Positions 26,496 through 35,562 of a DNA stretch of 47,586 bases are shown here, piece after piece. Source of the stretch: Candidatus Gastranaerophilales bacterium. Its GTDB lineage: Bacteria; Cyanobacteriota; Vampirovibrionia; Gastranaerophilales; Gastranaerophilaceae. The DNA lies in NCBI GenBank assembly GCA_944323535.1, contig CALUSW010000007.1, positions 1-47,586 on the forward strand, given 5' to 3'. The notes below the pieces were generated by a model. That model searched no databases. It saw only the letters and a program-made list of their open reading frames with translations, and was not told where the DNA came from. Every line of letters begins with the position of its first letter. Position 1 is the stretch's first letter. Made by a program: the position numbers and the translations under genes.

Positions 26496-28088
26496 ATGAA
26501 AAAGTTTATTATTAATAATAAATATAATTGTCTATTCTTCATTTGTGCATTTTTATTTATATTTTGGCAGACAATAATATATAATGCCGTTGATATGGAC
26601 TATTGGGCAAGACTTTTACAGGGTTTTGCTTTTTTAGAAACGGGACATATCTTAAAAAACGATATATTTTCCTATACAAATACACATTTATGGCTCGATC
26701 ATGAATGGGGTGCAAGTATTATTTTTGCCTTTATACATAAAGGCGGATATCTTTTTATTTTATTATTTAAATCACTGCTTGTTTTTTTGACGTTCTTTTT
26801 TATGTATCTGGCGGTTAAAGTCAGACTTCAAAATAAAGAAAATTTTACTGATATAGAAAAAATCAGGCTGAATAATTCAGTGTCGCAGCCTACCGCAGGC
26901 TCACCGCCGCAGTCCGGTTTCTCTTTTAATATTGTATATTTTATATTGCTTGTATTTGCTATGCCTACAATTACGCAATCATGGATTAGATGTCATTTCT
27001 TCACTTTTTTATTTTTTTCTTTTTGTATATATATACTTGAAAAAGTCAGACAAAGTAATAATTATAAACTATTAACCGTACTGCCTGTTTTAATGTTATT
27101 CTGGGTTAATATACATGGCGGCTGCGTTTCTCTTCTCGGATTGCTTGGAATCTATATTGCAGGTGAATTTTTAAATAAGAAATCCGTTAAATATTATTTA
27201 TTTACTTTATTATGCTGTCTGGCGGTTATGTTTATTAATCCTTACGGATTTGATTATGTTAAATTTATTTTTACGGCAACAACAATGCCCCGTCCTTTTG
27301 TTACGGAATGGATTAGTCCGTTTATGCATTCTGATTTAAATTTTTTCATTATATTTAAACTGATATATATAATAAATTTGATAATATTAATAATTAATCT
27401 GAAAAATTTAAAAAAAGATTTTACAAAATATATTTTACTCGCTGTTTGTGCTTATTTGTCTTTCAGATATATAAAAAATACTCCTTTTTTTATAATTACT
27501 TCGGTCGTATTTTTATACGAAAATTTGTTTGGCTTGTTTGAAAAAATAAAGTTTAATCCCAAATATCTGCCCAATTTAGCTTGTATCATATTGATTATAG
27601 TTTCTCTGTACAACATACATAAAAATTCTTTCATGTTAGTATATCCAAACTTATCACAGCAGCCGGTTGAAATAGTTAAGTTTATAAAAAATAACAATCT
27701 AAAAGGGAATATTATGGCTCCTTTTGACATGGGAAGCTATATTGCATATAAACTCTACCCTGATAATTTAATTTATATGGACGGACGATACGAAGAAGTT
27801 TATTACAACGAGACCAAAAAACTGCTTGATAACTTTTTTATGGCAACAGAGAATTGGGATAAAATATTAAATTCAGATATTATACACGATTATTTGATTA
27901 TTCCGAATGATGCTATGGTGGATGAATATATGAAAAACCGAAAAGATTATAAAAAAATCTATAAGGATAATACTAATTCTATTTATTCAAGGACAGATAA
28001 ATTAAAAAATATTTATGAACTTCCCGTAAAGAAAATAAAAGCCGGGACTTTTCAAGAGGCATTTTCAACAAACGTGAAATTCAAATAA
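26496..28088 (+). CDS. polytopic membrane protein, GT-C/PMT-like
   Basis: This 530-residue protein has about ten membrane helices in residues 10-365 and a soluble C-terminal domain (about 375-530). The first loop carries DMDYWARLLQGFAFLETGHI, then DIFSYTNTHLWLDHEWG, a pattern common in GT-C-like membrane proteins with a Asp-Trp and an HEWG motif. The C-terminal region has MAPFDMGSYIAYKLYP and IYMDGRYEEVYYNE. A lipid-linked sugar transferase role is a guess. A repeat fragment encodes part of a loop near residues 128-141. Confidence 0.7.
   Translation: MKKFIINNKYNCLFFICAFLFIFWQTIIYNAVDMDYWARLLQGFAFLETGHILKNDIFSYTNTHLWLDHEWGASIIFAFIHKGGYLFILLFKSLLVFLTFFFMYLAVKVRLQNKENFTDIEKIRLNNSVSQPTAGSPPQSGFSFNIVYFILLVFAMPTITQSWIRCHFFTFLFFSFCIYILEKVRQSNNYKLLTVLPVLMLFWVNIHGGCVSLLGLLGIYIAGEFLNKKSVKYYLFTLLCCLAVMFINPYGFDYVKFIFTATTMPRPFVTEWISPFMHSDLNFFIIFKLIYIINLIILIINLKNLKKDFTKYILLAVCAYLSFRYIKNTPFFIITSVVFLYENLFGLFEKIKFNPKYLPNLACIILIIVSLYNIHKNSFMLVYPNLSQQPVEIVKFIKNNNLKGNIMAPFDMGSYIAYKLYPDNLIYMDGRYEEVYYNETKKLLDNFFMATENWDKILNSDIIHDYLIIPNDAMVDEYMKNRKDYKKIYKDNTNSIYSRTDKLKNIYELPVKKIKAGTFQEAFSTNVKFK
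26879..26917 (-). repeat. repeat fragment inside a coding sequence
   Basis: A GC-rich 39-bp stretch sits in the GT-C-like gene. It starts agtgtcgcagcct, matching agtgtcgcaacct at the left end of the 47,127 island. It is in frame and encodes SVSQPTAGSPPQSG in a cytosolic or periplasmic loop. The island's same frame starts SQPAAD, supporting common origin. Confidence 0.6.
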
Positions 28089-28096
28089 TTTTGTTG

Positions 28097-28102
28097 TAAA
28101 AT
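28097..28102 (+). promoter_or_regulatory. -10 of the U32 gene (leaderless)
   Basis: TAAAAT ends 6 nt before ATG 28109, and no Shine-Dalgarno is seen. Confidence 0.45.
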
Positions 28103-28108
28103 CTGCTT

Positions 28109-29359
28109 ATGGATAAGAATTTCAAAAGACCTGAACTATTGCTTCCTGCTGGCAGCAAAGAAAAACTCGATTATGCAATTCATTACGGAGCGGATGCTGT
28201 TTATTTAGGTATGGTCGATTTTAGTTTAAGGGCGATGAGAAAAGGTGAACTCATTACTTATGATAATTTAAAAGAGTGTATTGAACTGGCGCATTCTTTT
28301 GGGAAAAAAGCATACCTTACCTTAAATATTTTTGCATATAATTCCGATATAGATAAGCTCATCGAAGCCGCTGAAATAGTAAACGAGGCAAAACCTGATG
28401 CAATTTTGTTTTCGGATTTTGGTGTATATAACATAATAAAAAAATATATGAACGGAATTCCGCTGCATGTGAGTACTCAAACAAATATACTTAATTATGA
28501 AGCTGTCCGCTTCTGGCAGGATTTGGGAGCTGTAAGAGTAGTTCTTTCAAGGGATTTATCCCTGGAGCAGATAGCTGAAATAAAAAATAAAGTACCCGAA
28601 ATGGAACTGGAAGTATTTGTTCACGGCGCACAATGTGTTTCTTTTTCCGGAAGATGTCTTATAAGCGACTATATGACCAAAGGAGAAAGAAAAGCAAACC
28701 ACGGCAACTGTTCCCAGTCTTGCCGCTGGAGCTACAAACTGGTTGAAGAAACAAGAGAAGGCGAATATTTTGATATAGAAGAAAATGAAAGAGGCACTCA
28801 TATTTTGAGTCCGAAGGATCTGGCATTAATCAATTATCTTCCGGAATTGATTGATATAGGAATTGACTCATTTAAAATTGAAGGCAGAACAAAAAGCCTT
28901 TATTATGTTTCTGCTGTTGCAAAAGCATATAGAAAAGCAATAGATGATTACCTCTCAACCGGACAAATTGATAAAGATGCTAATTATAATGAAATTATTA
29001 AAATAGGCAACAGAGGCTATTCAACAGGTTTTTACCTGCACAAACCGGATTCTGAAGGCTACAGCTACGATATTTCAAAAGGACTTGCGGGTGCTGACTG
29101 TCTTTGCGTATTTCTGGAGGAAAAAGACGGATTGTATAAAGTACTTACAAAAAATAAATTTCTATTACATGATGAAATAGAAATTATTACTCCTGATGAA
29201 TGCTTTAAAACAACAGTTACAAAAATTATTGATGATAAAACAGGTGAAGAAAAAAATCTTTCCAACACAAATGATATAAGCCTGCTTGAACTTTCCAAAA
29301 GACCTCAAAATTATAAATATGCACTTGCAAGAACAATTGGAGTTAAAAATTTACGATGA
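28109..29359 (+). CDS. U32-family protein (TrhP/YegQ-like)
   Basis: This 416-residue protein has a U32 fold. The U32 signature is complete (EVFVHGAQCVSFSGRCLISD, then CSQSCRWSYKL) with the conserved Cys set that binds an iron-sulfur cluster in relatives. The N-terminus PELLLPAGSKEKLDYAIHYG and KIEGRTKSLYYV are typical. Members such as TrhP and RlhA hydroxylate tRNA U34 or rRNA using prephenate; older labels call them collagenases. Length fits TrhP. The next gene overlaps by 4 bp (ATGA). Confidence 0.88.
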   Translation: MDKNFKRPELLLPAGSKEKLDYAIHYGADAVYLGMVDFSLRAMRKGELITYDNLKECIELAHSFGKKAYLTLNIFAYNSDIDKLIEAAEIVNEAKPDAILFSDFGVYNIIKKYMNGIPLHVSTQTNILNYEAVRFWQDLGAVRVVLSRDLSLEQIAEIKNKVPEMELEVFVHGAQCVSFSGRCLISDYMTKGERKANHGNCSQSCRWSYKLVEETREGEYFDIEENERGTHILSPKDLALINYLPELIDIGIDSFKIEGRTKSLYYVSAVAKAYRKAIDDYLSTGQIDKDANYNEIIKIGNRGYSTGFYLHKPDSEGYSYDISKGLAGADCLCVFLEEKDGLYKVLTKNKFLLHDEIEIITPDECFKTTVTKIIDDKTGEEKNLSNTNDISLLELSKRPQNYKYALARTIGVKNLR

Positions 29360-29832
29360 TTTTAAAACCTGATTATAATGTTGTTTCATTATTTGATATT
29401 GATTTTAAAAAAATTAAATCACAAGGAATAAAAGCGGTTCTTTTTGATTTGGACAGTACTGTTATGCCTTCAAAGTCAGGCGCATATCCTGAAAAAATAA
29501 AAGAATTATTAGATGATTTGAAGCAAAACTTTGTTATTGCAGTTATAAGCAATAATAAAAATCAGGAATATATTAATAAAGTCAGAAAAATATCGGCATT
29601 TACCGTAATCGGTAATGCAAATAAACCTTCTCCAAAAATAATGAAAGAGTTTCTAAACTCAGCTAACATCAACCCTGATGAAACGGTTGTTATAGGTGAC
29701 AGACCCCTGACAGATATACTGGCGGGGAAATTACTCGGTGCTAAAACAATCCTTGTTGATTCTGTCACAAAAGATACCGAAAATAAGTTAACAAGATTTG
29801 TAAGGAAATTAGAAAGACTTGTAATCCGTTAA
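29356..29832 (+). CDS. YqeG-family HAD IIIA phosphatase
   Basis: This 158-residue HAD phosphatase has the short cap-less form. Motif I is FDLDSTVMPSKSG, motif II VISNNKN, motif III KPSPKIM and motif IV GDRPLTDILAGKLLG, all consistent with YqeG. Start and stop overlap with the U32 gene (ATGA), so translation is coupled. The substrate is unknown in the family; related PGP phosphatases act on phosphatidylglycerophosphate. Confidence 0.88.
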   Translation: MILKPDYNVVSLFDIDFKKIKSQGIKAVLFDLDSTVMPSKSGAYPEKIKELLDDLKQNFVIAVISNNKNQEYINKVRKISAFTVIGNANKPSPKIMKEFLNSANINPDETVVIGDRPLTDILAGKLLGAKTILVDSVTKDTENKLTRFVRKLERLVIR

Positions 29833-29919
29833 TAAGCATGAACTAATCTTTTAAAATAGTTACTTTCCTGATAAAACCATTGCAGACCTTTTTTAAAATA
29901 ACAAAAAGGAGTAATAAAA

Positions 29920-30225
29920 ATGCTTGTAGAACTAAATGATAATAATTTTGAAGAAAATACAAAAGACGGAATAAAACTTGCCGTTTTTACTGCCGATTGG
30001 TGCGGTTTCTGCCGGAAACAAAAACCTGTTTTAAAAGAAATTGCAGATCAAAATATATGGATTGGCGAAATTAATGCGGATAAAAATCCTTACCTTGTCA
30101 GAAAATTTGGAGTAAGCGCCTTTCCTTCTTTTATTCTTTTAAAAAACGGTAAATTAACAGCTCAATTTGCGGGATACAGAAATAAATATGATTTATTAAA
30201 CACTTTACTTGATTATCTAAAATAA
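29920..30225 (+). CDS. thioredoxin-like protein
   Basis: This 101-residue cytosolic thioredoxin fold has the active site ADWCGFCRKQKP, a WCGFC variant of WCGPC. The cis-Pro is in VSAFPSFILLKNG. The family order of beta and alpha elements is complete. It lacks a signal peptide, so it is cytosolic. The active-site Pro replaced by Phe should alter redox potential. ATG is preceded by AAAAAGGAG. Confidence 0.92.
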   Translation: MLVELNDNNFEENTKDGIKLAVFTADWCGFCRKQKPVLKEIADQNIWIGEINADKNPYLVRKFGVSAFPSFILLKNGKLTAQFAGYRNKYDLLNTLLDYLK

Positions 30226-30231
30226 AAAAAA

Positions 30232-30251
30232 TCCAAATTAAAAAATTTGGA
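30232..30251 (-). terminator. terminator of the metalloregulator operon
   Basis: TCCAAATT and AATTTGGA form an 8-bp stem, and on the minus strand eight T residues follow. It serves the 30,291 gene and faces the thioredoxin gene. Confidence 0.65.
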
Positions 30252-30290
30252 AGTTAAACAAAAAGGAAATTAAAATATATTTGAAAAATA

Positions 30291-31376
30291 TTAATTACGA
30301 TAGCCAATACCTGCTCTGTAACCTGAAATTGTATACATAAGCGGCAATGCCGGCTCTATCCATTTTAAACCCGATAACAACGATACTGTTGCTATATCAT
30401 CCGTATGTAATCCTATATCAAGAACTTCAGGAGTTCTTTCTTTTTTATGACAATTATGTCCTAATATCTGATTACACAAATAATCTTCTATTTTCTTTTG
30501 TGAAAAATTGATATCCAGAATATCAGTTTGTCTTTTATGAAAATTTTTATGTTTATGTTTATATTTATTTTTATTAAAAATAGGATCTATAACATTATCT
30601 CCGATAAAATTTGCGATTTTACTGCCGCCTATAATTCCTGTTGAAACTATGCCGGCTGTCATTCCTAAAGCACGGGCTTTTTTAGACGTTATTCCCATTT
30701 TTTCAAGAACTGCAAGCGCTGCACCTGCTCCAATGTTACACATAAAAATATTGGCAAGATATTGATATGAACCTTCCTTTATTTTATCGGGGATTTTTTT
30801 CTTCCAGTGTTTATCCGTTGCTTTATCTGCGGCAATGCCGCCTGCAATTCCTCCTATAACAGGTACAGCCCCAAAGACTGAAAGATAACCGATTTCGGAG
30901 AAAATATCCTTTGCGCTGATATTTTGCGGGGACGGAATTAATTTCTCCAAGAATTCGCTGCCTCCTTTTTTATCTTTAACATTTTGAAATAAAGTTTTTA
31001 CTTCTTTAAAATTCAAAATTTTTTCTTTACCTTTATTTAATATATCTTTTGTTTTTTCATCTATACTTGTATTTTTTACAAAAGTATCAATAATTTCTTT
31101 ATTTCGGTTTTTAATTGAAGCTAAAGAGTCGGGAAGCGGTCTTTTTGATATGGCAGAAGCAATATGAGGGGCAGCAAGAGCAGAAGCTGCAGTAATACCT
31201 AAAGTTATTCCCGTTTTTAATGCCCGTTTTTTTCTTTTTCCTTTTTCAGCTTTGCTTGCATCATAAGCTGTGTATGCAGCCGCTCCGCCTGCTAATATGG
31301 CGGGCATCGCTTTTTGAAACTTTGAAACTAATATCGGCTGGTCTAAAAATTTACCTAAAACTTGCAGGTTATTCAT
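30291..31376 (-). CDS. His-rich membrane protein of unknown function
   Basis: This 361-residue protein has about five to six Gly/Ala-rich hydrophobic segments (around 24-40, 51-72, 163-187, 207-228, 233-256 and 335-355). A cytosolic-looking loop near 275-290 contains KYKHKHKNFHKRQ, and GHNCHKKE follows near residue 310, so metal binding is plausible. I recognise no family. It starts 5 bp after the DtxR-type regulator without a Shine-Dalgarno, so it is probably translated by coupling. A metal transport or storage role is inferred from co-transcription only. Confidence 0.65.
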   Translation of the reverse strand: MNNLQVLGKFLDQPILVSKFQKAMPAILAGGAAAYTAYDASKAEKGKRKKRALKTGITLGITAASALAAPHIASAISKRPLPDSLASIKNRNKEIIDTFVKNTSIDEKTKDILNKGKEKILNFKEVKTLFQNVKDKKGGSEFLEKLIPSPQNISAKDIFSEIGYLSVFGAVPVIGGIAGGIAADKATDKHWKKKIPDKIKEGSYQYLANIFMCNIGAGAALAVLEKMGITSKKARALGMTAGIVSTGIIGGSKIANFIGDNVIDPIFNKNKYKHKHKNFHKRQTDILDINFSQKKIEDYLCNQILGHNCHKKERTPEVLDIGLHTDDIATVSLLSGLKWIEPALPLMYTISGYRAGIGYRN

Positions 31377-31381
31377 AATAA

Positions 31382-31804
31382 TTAATTATTTTTACCTTTC
31401 TTGAATTTATCTATAAAATCCTGATTATTCTCACAATATAATTGAAACTCTCTTATTTTTTCAAAAACCTCATCACTAACTACATGTTCAATTTTACAAG
31501 CATTATCTTCTGCAATTACTTTATCCAGTCCAAGTGTATTTTCAAAAAAAGAAGTAAATGTATTGTGTTTTAAAATTACCTCTTTCGCTTTTTTTAATCC
31601 TTCGGGAGTAATAGTAATTCCCTTATGCCCTTCATATATAATAAGATTTTTATCCGCAAGCTTAACAAGGGCCTCCGATACCGAAGCTCTTGAAATATTC
31701 AATTTTTTCGCAATCTCTACTGCCTTAACACAGCTGCTTGTCTCCAGCAAATTACATATTAATTCCAAATAATCTTCTAAACTTGCACTTAAATTATTTT
31801 TCAT
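31382..31804 (-). CDS. DtxR/MntR-family metalloregulator
   Basis: This 140-residue short regulator has no SH3 domain. A winged helix at about 8-65 includes AKKLNISRASVSEALVKL. The dimerisation and metal domain follows. By hand alignment to DtxR, H80, C103, E106 and H107 (NACKIEHVVSDEV) match DtxR's H79, C102, E105 and H106. The first ligand position is Asp, as in MntR, rather than DtxR's Met. Metal choice (Fe or Mn) is thus open. Two operator-like sites overlap its own promoter. Confidence 0.9.
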   Translation of the reverse strand: MKNNLSASLEDYLELICNLLETSSCVKAVEIAKKLNISRASVSEALVKLADKNLIIYEGHKGITITPEGLKKAKEVILKHNTFTSFFENTLGLDKVIAEDNACKIEHVVSDEVFEKIREFQLYCENNQDFIDKFKKGKNN

Positions 31805-31824
31805 TTTCTTTTCCCTTGTTCAAA

Positions 31825-31864
31825 ATTGTAAGGCATGCCTAACTATTTGTCAAGTATACCTTAC
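31825..31864 (-). promoter_or_regulatory. metalloregulator promoter with two operators
   Basis: On the minus strand TTGACA (31853-31848), a 17-bp spacer and TACAAT (31830-31825) form a near-perfect promoter. Operator 1, GTAAGGCATGCCTAAC (31828-31843), lies between -10 and -35 and is palindromic around AGGCATGCCT. Operator 2, whose minus-strand reading is GTAAGGTATACTTGAC (31849-31864), overlaps the -35. Centres are 21 bp apart, two helical turns. This is a classic autorepressed DtxR-type control region. Confidence 0.8.
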
Positions 31865-31874
31865 AAAATTTTAT

Positions 31875-31903
31875 TTGAATATTTATTTCTGACATTGTAT
31901 ATT
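31875..31903 (+). promoter_or_regulatory. coaE promoter
   Basis: TTGAAT (31875-31880), 17 bp, TATATT (31898-31903). The AGAGGA Shine-Dalgarno and ATG 31921 follow. It lies 10 bp from metalloregulator operator 2. Confidence 0.55.
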
Positions 31904-31920
31904 TGAAAAAAGAGGAATAT

Positions 31921-32523
31921 ATGTTAAAAATTGCAATTACAGGTAACATCGCCAGCGGAAAATCACAAGTTGAAAAAATTTTGTTGTCACTTGGCTATAA
32001 AGTTATTGATACAGATAAGATAAACCATTTTATATTAGCCTCAGACATGGAGGCGGTAAAAGAAATAAAAGAAGCTTTTAAAGATGATGACATATTAAAT
32101 GAAGATAATACCATATCAAGAGAAAAACTTGGCAAAATCGTTTTTACTGTTAACAGTAAAAAATTAAAACTTGAAGAAATTCTTCATAAAAGAATATCCA
32201 AAAAAGTTGATGAATTTTTAGAAAAGAATAAAGATGAGAAGATGGTTTTTGTATCTATACCGTTATTGTTTGAAACAAAGCAGGAAAGTAAATTTGATAA
32301 AATTATTTTTGTTTCCGCTGACGAAGATGTCAGATTAAAACGTTTACTGGAAAGAAATAATTATACAAAAGCCCATGCAAAAAAAAGGATTTCATCTCAG
32401 GAAAAAGAAGATGAGAAAATTAAGAAATCGGATTTTGTTATTTATAATAACTCCGATTTCATTAATTTAAGAAAGCAGGTTAACAATATTGTAAACCAGT
32501 TATGTAATATTTATCTTTCCTGA
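31921..32523 (+). CDS. coaE: dephospho-CoA kinase
   Basis: This 200-residue P-loop kinase catalyses the last step of coenzyme A synthesis. Walker A is ITGNIASGKS, with DTDKINHF and FVSIPLLFETK in the substrate region and LERNNYTKAHAKKRISSQ in the lid. ATG 31921 (MLKIAITGN), preceded by AGAGGA, was chosen over an upstream in-frame start. The 3' end overlaps the GH57 gene on the other strand by 24 bp. Confidence 0.93.
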   Translation: MLKIAITGNIASGKSQVEKILLSLGYKVIDTDKINHFILASDMEAVKEIKEAFKDDDILNEDNTISREKLGKIVFTVNSKKLKLEEILHKRISKKVDEFLEKNKDEKMVFVSIPLLFETKQESKFDKIIFVSADEDVRLKRLLERNNYTKAHAKKRISSQEKEDEKIKKSDFVIYNNSDFINLRKQVNNIVNQLCNIYLS

Positions 32524-35019
32524 AGTTAATTTTAAAATTGATGATTTATAAAAAGAAGTATCAATATTTAAGTATTCACCGAGTACCAGAATAGAGAAAA
32601 GGAAATCTCTTATTTCATCTTTATTTTCGTTTGTTTTGAGAACTGAATCTAACAGTTTAGTAAATTTCATATAGATTTTATTAAAATACATATTTTGAGC
32701 CTCTGCTATATCAACTTTTAAATCCAGTTTTCCGGCATATTCGAATAATTTTAATATTTTATCAAGCCTGTGAAATTCAAAATTTACAACAAAATTATAA
32801 ATTGACTGCTGAATTTGTTCCGAGAATATTTTATTTGTCGGTGATTTATCTATTTCTACTTTAAATGCGGCAGCTTCATTTAATATTTCAGCCGCTTTTT
32901 GAATTACAGACTCTTCAAGTATATTAGGTATATCATCAAATAAAGCATTAAAATCATTTGACAAGGTATATTGAGCCGCCAGCTTATATTCAACAGGAAC
33001 ATTTATTCCAAGTGCTATAAGCTGCATAATAGAGCTCTTACCTTCATTATATACATCTCTGTAGTTGTTTGAAAATTTGCTCAACTTATCTTTTAAAGAC
33101 GTCAATAATATTTTGCTTCTGTCTTCTATTAACACGTCTTTTAAAGTAAAATAATCATTGCCGAATATGTTATCAAGAAGCCTTATAATTTCCGTAACCG
33201 GATTATTTAAATAAGTATCGGTAAGTTTTTTTGTAAGTTCCGTAATATTATCAGTATCGTCATATCTTTTAATCGCACAATGAAAATCACCTTCAGGGAA
33301 TTGAAGAGACGCAAAGAAGAAATCCGATTTTTCCAAAGTAATTTTAGATTCAATTTCAATTCTGCCTGCAGAAAACCCCGTAGAACCTTTTGACACTTGT
33401 TTATAAAAATGCTTTTTAATATTATAGCAATAAAGATTTGAATTATCATCGAAATCGGTATAAGTAGAAGAAATCGCCCAGAGCGCCGCAATTTGCTTTA
33501 TTGAAACAATCGAAGGTTTTACAAATCTTTCATATACATCTTTTCCGCTTCCAAAACCCGTAATATTACTTTGTGCTCTTGATAAAATTTTAAGAAAATC
33601 AGATTCTATATCTTTATTAGAAAAAGAAGAAGCAAGCTGCATTGCGCGCGCTGCATATTTCATTATCTGGGTAGTTTCAAGTCCCGATATTTCAGCAAAG
33701 AACCAGCCGCAGCTTGTATACATAAGCATAGCCTGTCTTTGCATTTCCATTAATTTTAAGGCTTTAACCATATCTTGTTTTTCAAGATTATATTTTTGAT
33801 TTTTTTCGAAAAATGCATTAACAGAAGTTGATGCTCTGTCAAGAATTACGTCAACATAGTCATTTCTAGCCTGCCATATATCTTTAAAATAGACAGAAGC
33901 TTTTTCTTCAAATATTTTAATAAGTTCATCCCGGACATAATCAAGAGCTTCTCTTAAAGGTTTTCTCCATTTCTGGTTCCAGCCGTAGCCGCCGCCGGTT
34001 GAACAGCCGCAATCATCACACCATCTGCCGACACCATGCGCACAGCTCCAGGAAGAAACATCTTTTATATCAACTTCATATTCTGCAGGTTCTTGTTCAA
34101 GATAATTTGCATAGTTCGTAATAATAAAACCTTCATCTTTAGCACGGATTTTAAGAACATAAGCCAAAGCCATATCCCCGAATTTTGTATGATGTCCGTA
34201 GCTTTCGCCGTCTGTTGCTATATGTACAAGCTGATTATAATCTCTTTGAGAAGATATCCCTTCTTTTAGCCTGCCTATAAATTTATTACCGTCGGTAAGG
34301 AGCTGATCAAAAGCAACAGACTTTGAAATAGAACCGTCGTAGAAAAACAAATCAATATATTTATTTTTATCGGATTTTGCAAAGTATCTGTATGCTCTTG
34401 CCGGATCAATATTTCCCCAGCTTACATCCTGCCATTTATCCTGACTTCCGAGTTTTCTGACACTTTTTGCCTGATGAGGAGATAAAACAGTAAATTTAAT
34501 ACCGCAATCTATAAGCGCTTCAAGAGTTTTATCGTCACAGGCAGTTTCAGCCAGCCACATTCCCTCGGGTTTTCTGCCAAAGCGATATTGAAAGTCCTTA
34601 ATTCCCCAAATAATTTGTGTATACTTATCACGATTATTGGCAAGCGGCATTATTATATGATTATAGACCTGAGCAATGGCGTTTCCATGTCCGTTATTTT
34701 TTGCCGCACTATCTACATCTGCTTTTATTATTCTGTCATATGTATAAGGAGCATGCTGTTCCATCCAGGATAATAAAGTAGGACCAAAGTTAAAACTTAT
34801 ATAAGAATAGTTATTAACAATATCCATAATCTTATTTTCAAAAGTAACAATTTTAGAAACCGAATTAGGAGTATAACATTCTGCCGTTACACGTGCATTC
34901 CAATCATGATAAGGAGAAGCACTATCCTGCACTTCTATTGTTTCAAGCCACGGATTTTCTCTAGGCGGCTGATAAAAATGACCGTGTATAGTTAAATATA
35001 CTTTTCTGTTATCCTTCAC
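32500..35019 (-). CDS. GH57 glycoside hydrolase with DUF3536
   Basis: This 839-residue protein has a GH57 catalytic barrel (about 1-330) and a long DUF3536 helical part. IHGHFYQPPRENPWLE is the GH57 start motif, PEGMWLAETACD is the catalytic nucleophile region and ATDGESYGHH the second acidic block. Enzymes of this type act on alpha-glucans such as glycogen; the exact activity is unknown. GTG 35019, with AGGAG 7 nt upstream, is preferred to the TTG at 35058. This form is frequent in cyanobacteria. Confidence 0.87.
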   Translation of the reverse strand: MKDNRKVYLTIHGHFYQPPRENPWLETIEVQDSASPYHDWNARVTAECYTPNSVSKIVTFENKIMDIVNNYSYISFNFGPTLLSWMEQHAPYTYDRIIKADVDSAAKNNGHGNAIAQVYNHIIMPLANNRDKYTQIIWGIKDFQYRFGRKPEGMWLAETACDDKTLEALIDCGIKFTVLSPHQAKSVRKLGSQDKWQDVSWGNIDPARAYRYFAKSDKNKYIDLFFYDGSISKSVAFDQLLTDGNKFIGRLKEGISSQRDYNQLVHIATDGESYGHHTKFGDMALAYVLKIRAKDEGFIITNYANYLEQEPAEYEVDIKDVSSWSCAHGVGRWCDDCGCSTGGGYGWNQKWRKPLREALDYVRDELIKIFEEKASVYFKDIWQARNDYVDVILDRASTSVNAFFEKNQKYNLEKQDMVKALKLMEMQRQAMLMYTSCGWFFAEISGLETTQIMKYAARAMQLASSFSNKDIESDFLKILSRAQSNITGFGSGKDVYERFVKPSIVSIKQIAALWAISSTYTDFDDNSNLYCYNIKKHFYKQVSKGSTGFSAGRIEIESKITLEKSDFFFASLQFPEGDFHCAIKRYDDTDNITELTKKLTDTYLNNPVTEIIRLLDNIFGNDYFTLKDVLIEDRSKILLTSLKDKLSKFSNNYRDVYNEGKSSIMQLIALGINVPVEYKLAAQYTLSNDFNALFDDIPNILEESVIQKAAEILNEAAAFKVEIDKSPTNKIFSEQIQQSIYNFVVNFEFHRLDKILKLFEYAGKLDLKVDIAEAQNMYFNKIYMKFTKLLDSVLKTNENKDEIRDFLFSILVLGEYLNIDTSFYKSSILKLTSGKINIT

Positions 35020-35064
35020 TATTCTCTCCTGATATGATTTATTTAATGTGCGGTACAAATAATC

Positions 35065-35562
35065 TTACTGTTTTTTATCTTTATTTTTCGGAGTTAAATT
35101 TGTAAATGTTTTTACATCAACCCAAGGATCGCCAAGTGCATTTGAAAATACAGTCCCAGTAATTTTAATTTTATCTCCTGCCTCAATATCTATATTTTTT
35201 TCAGCTGTATCTCTATCAACAAATATTTTCATTTCAGAAAGAGGAATAACATGATCTTTAACATCATCTCTTTTTATAAGAACGCCTATATATTTTGTTC
35301 CGTCGCGAAAAGCCGGCTTATAATCAAGCCCCAATGTTGTATAAGCTACAAATTCAGCAGTAAATGAAATATTTTTATTCAAATATTTTGCCGGATTATT
35401 AACTACTTCAACAGGTGAAACATTCTGACAAGTACTCTTGGCTGCTTGTTTAACCGGCGCTTTTGTTGCAGCAAAAACTGTATTTATTTCAAATGTACCC
35501 GCAAATAAAAAAGTACACAAACAAAAAGATATGAAGAATTTTTTGTATATATATTTAATCAT
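35065..35562 (-). CDS. exported protein with OB-like domain, unknown function
   Basis: This 165-residue protein has a signal peptide (about 1-31, IYKKFFISFCLCTFLFAG, cleavage probably after VFA). The mature part contains SPVEVVNNPAKYLNKNISF, then a beta-rich core with GDKIKITGTVFSNALGDPW, resembling OB-fold nucleic-acid or sugar binders. ATG 35562 with GAGGG upstream is preferred to a longer frame from 35622 that would bury the signal peptide. It follows the radical SAM genes on the same strand by about 120 bp. Confidence 0.7.
   Translation of the reverse strand: MIKYIYKKFFISFCLCTFLFAGTFEINTVFAATKAPVKQAAKSTCQNVSPVEVVNNPAKYLNKNISFTAEFVAYTTLGLDYKPAFRDGTKYIGVLIKRDDVKDHVIPLSEMKIFVDRDTAEKNIDIEAGDKIKITGTVFSNALGDPWVDVKTFTNLTPKNKDKKQ

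Noticed and set aside
32500-32523. Convergent overlap of coaE and GH57 as a regulatory device
   Set aside because: A 24-bp tail overlap is common in compact genomes and shows no extra structure.
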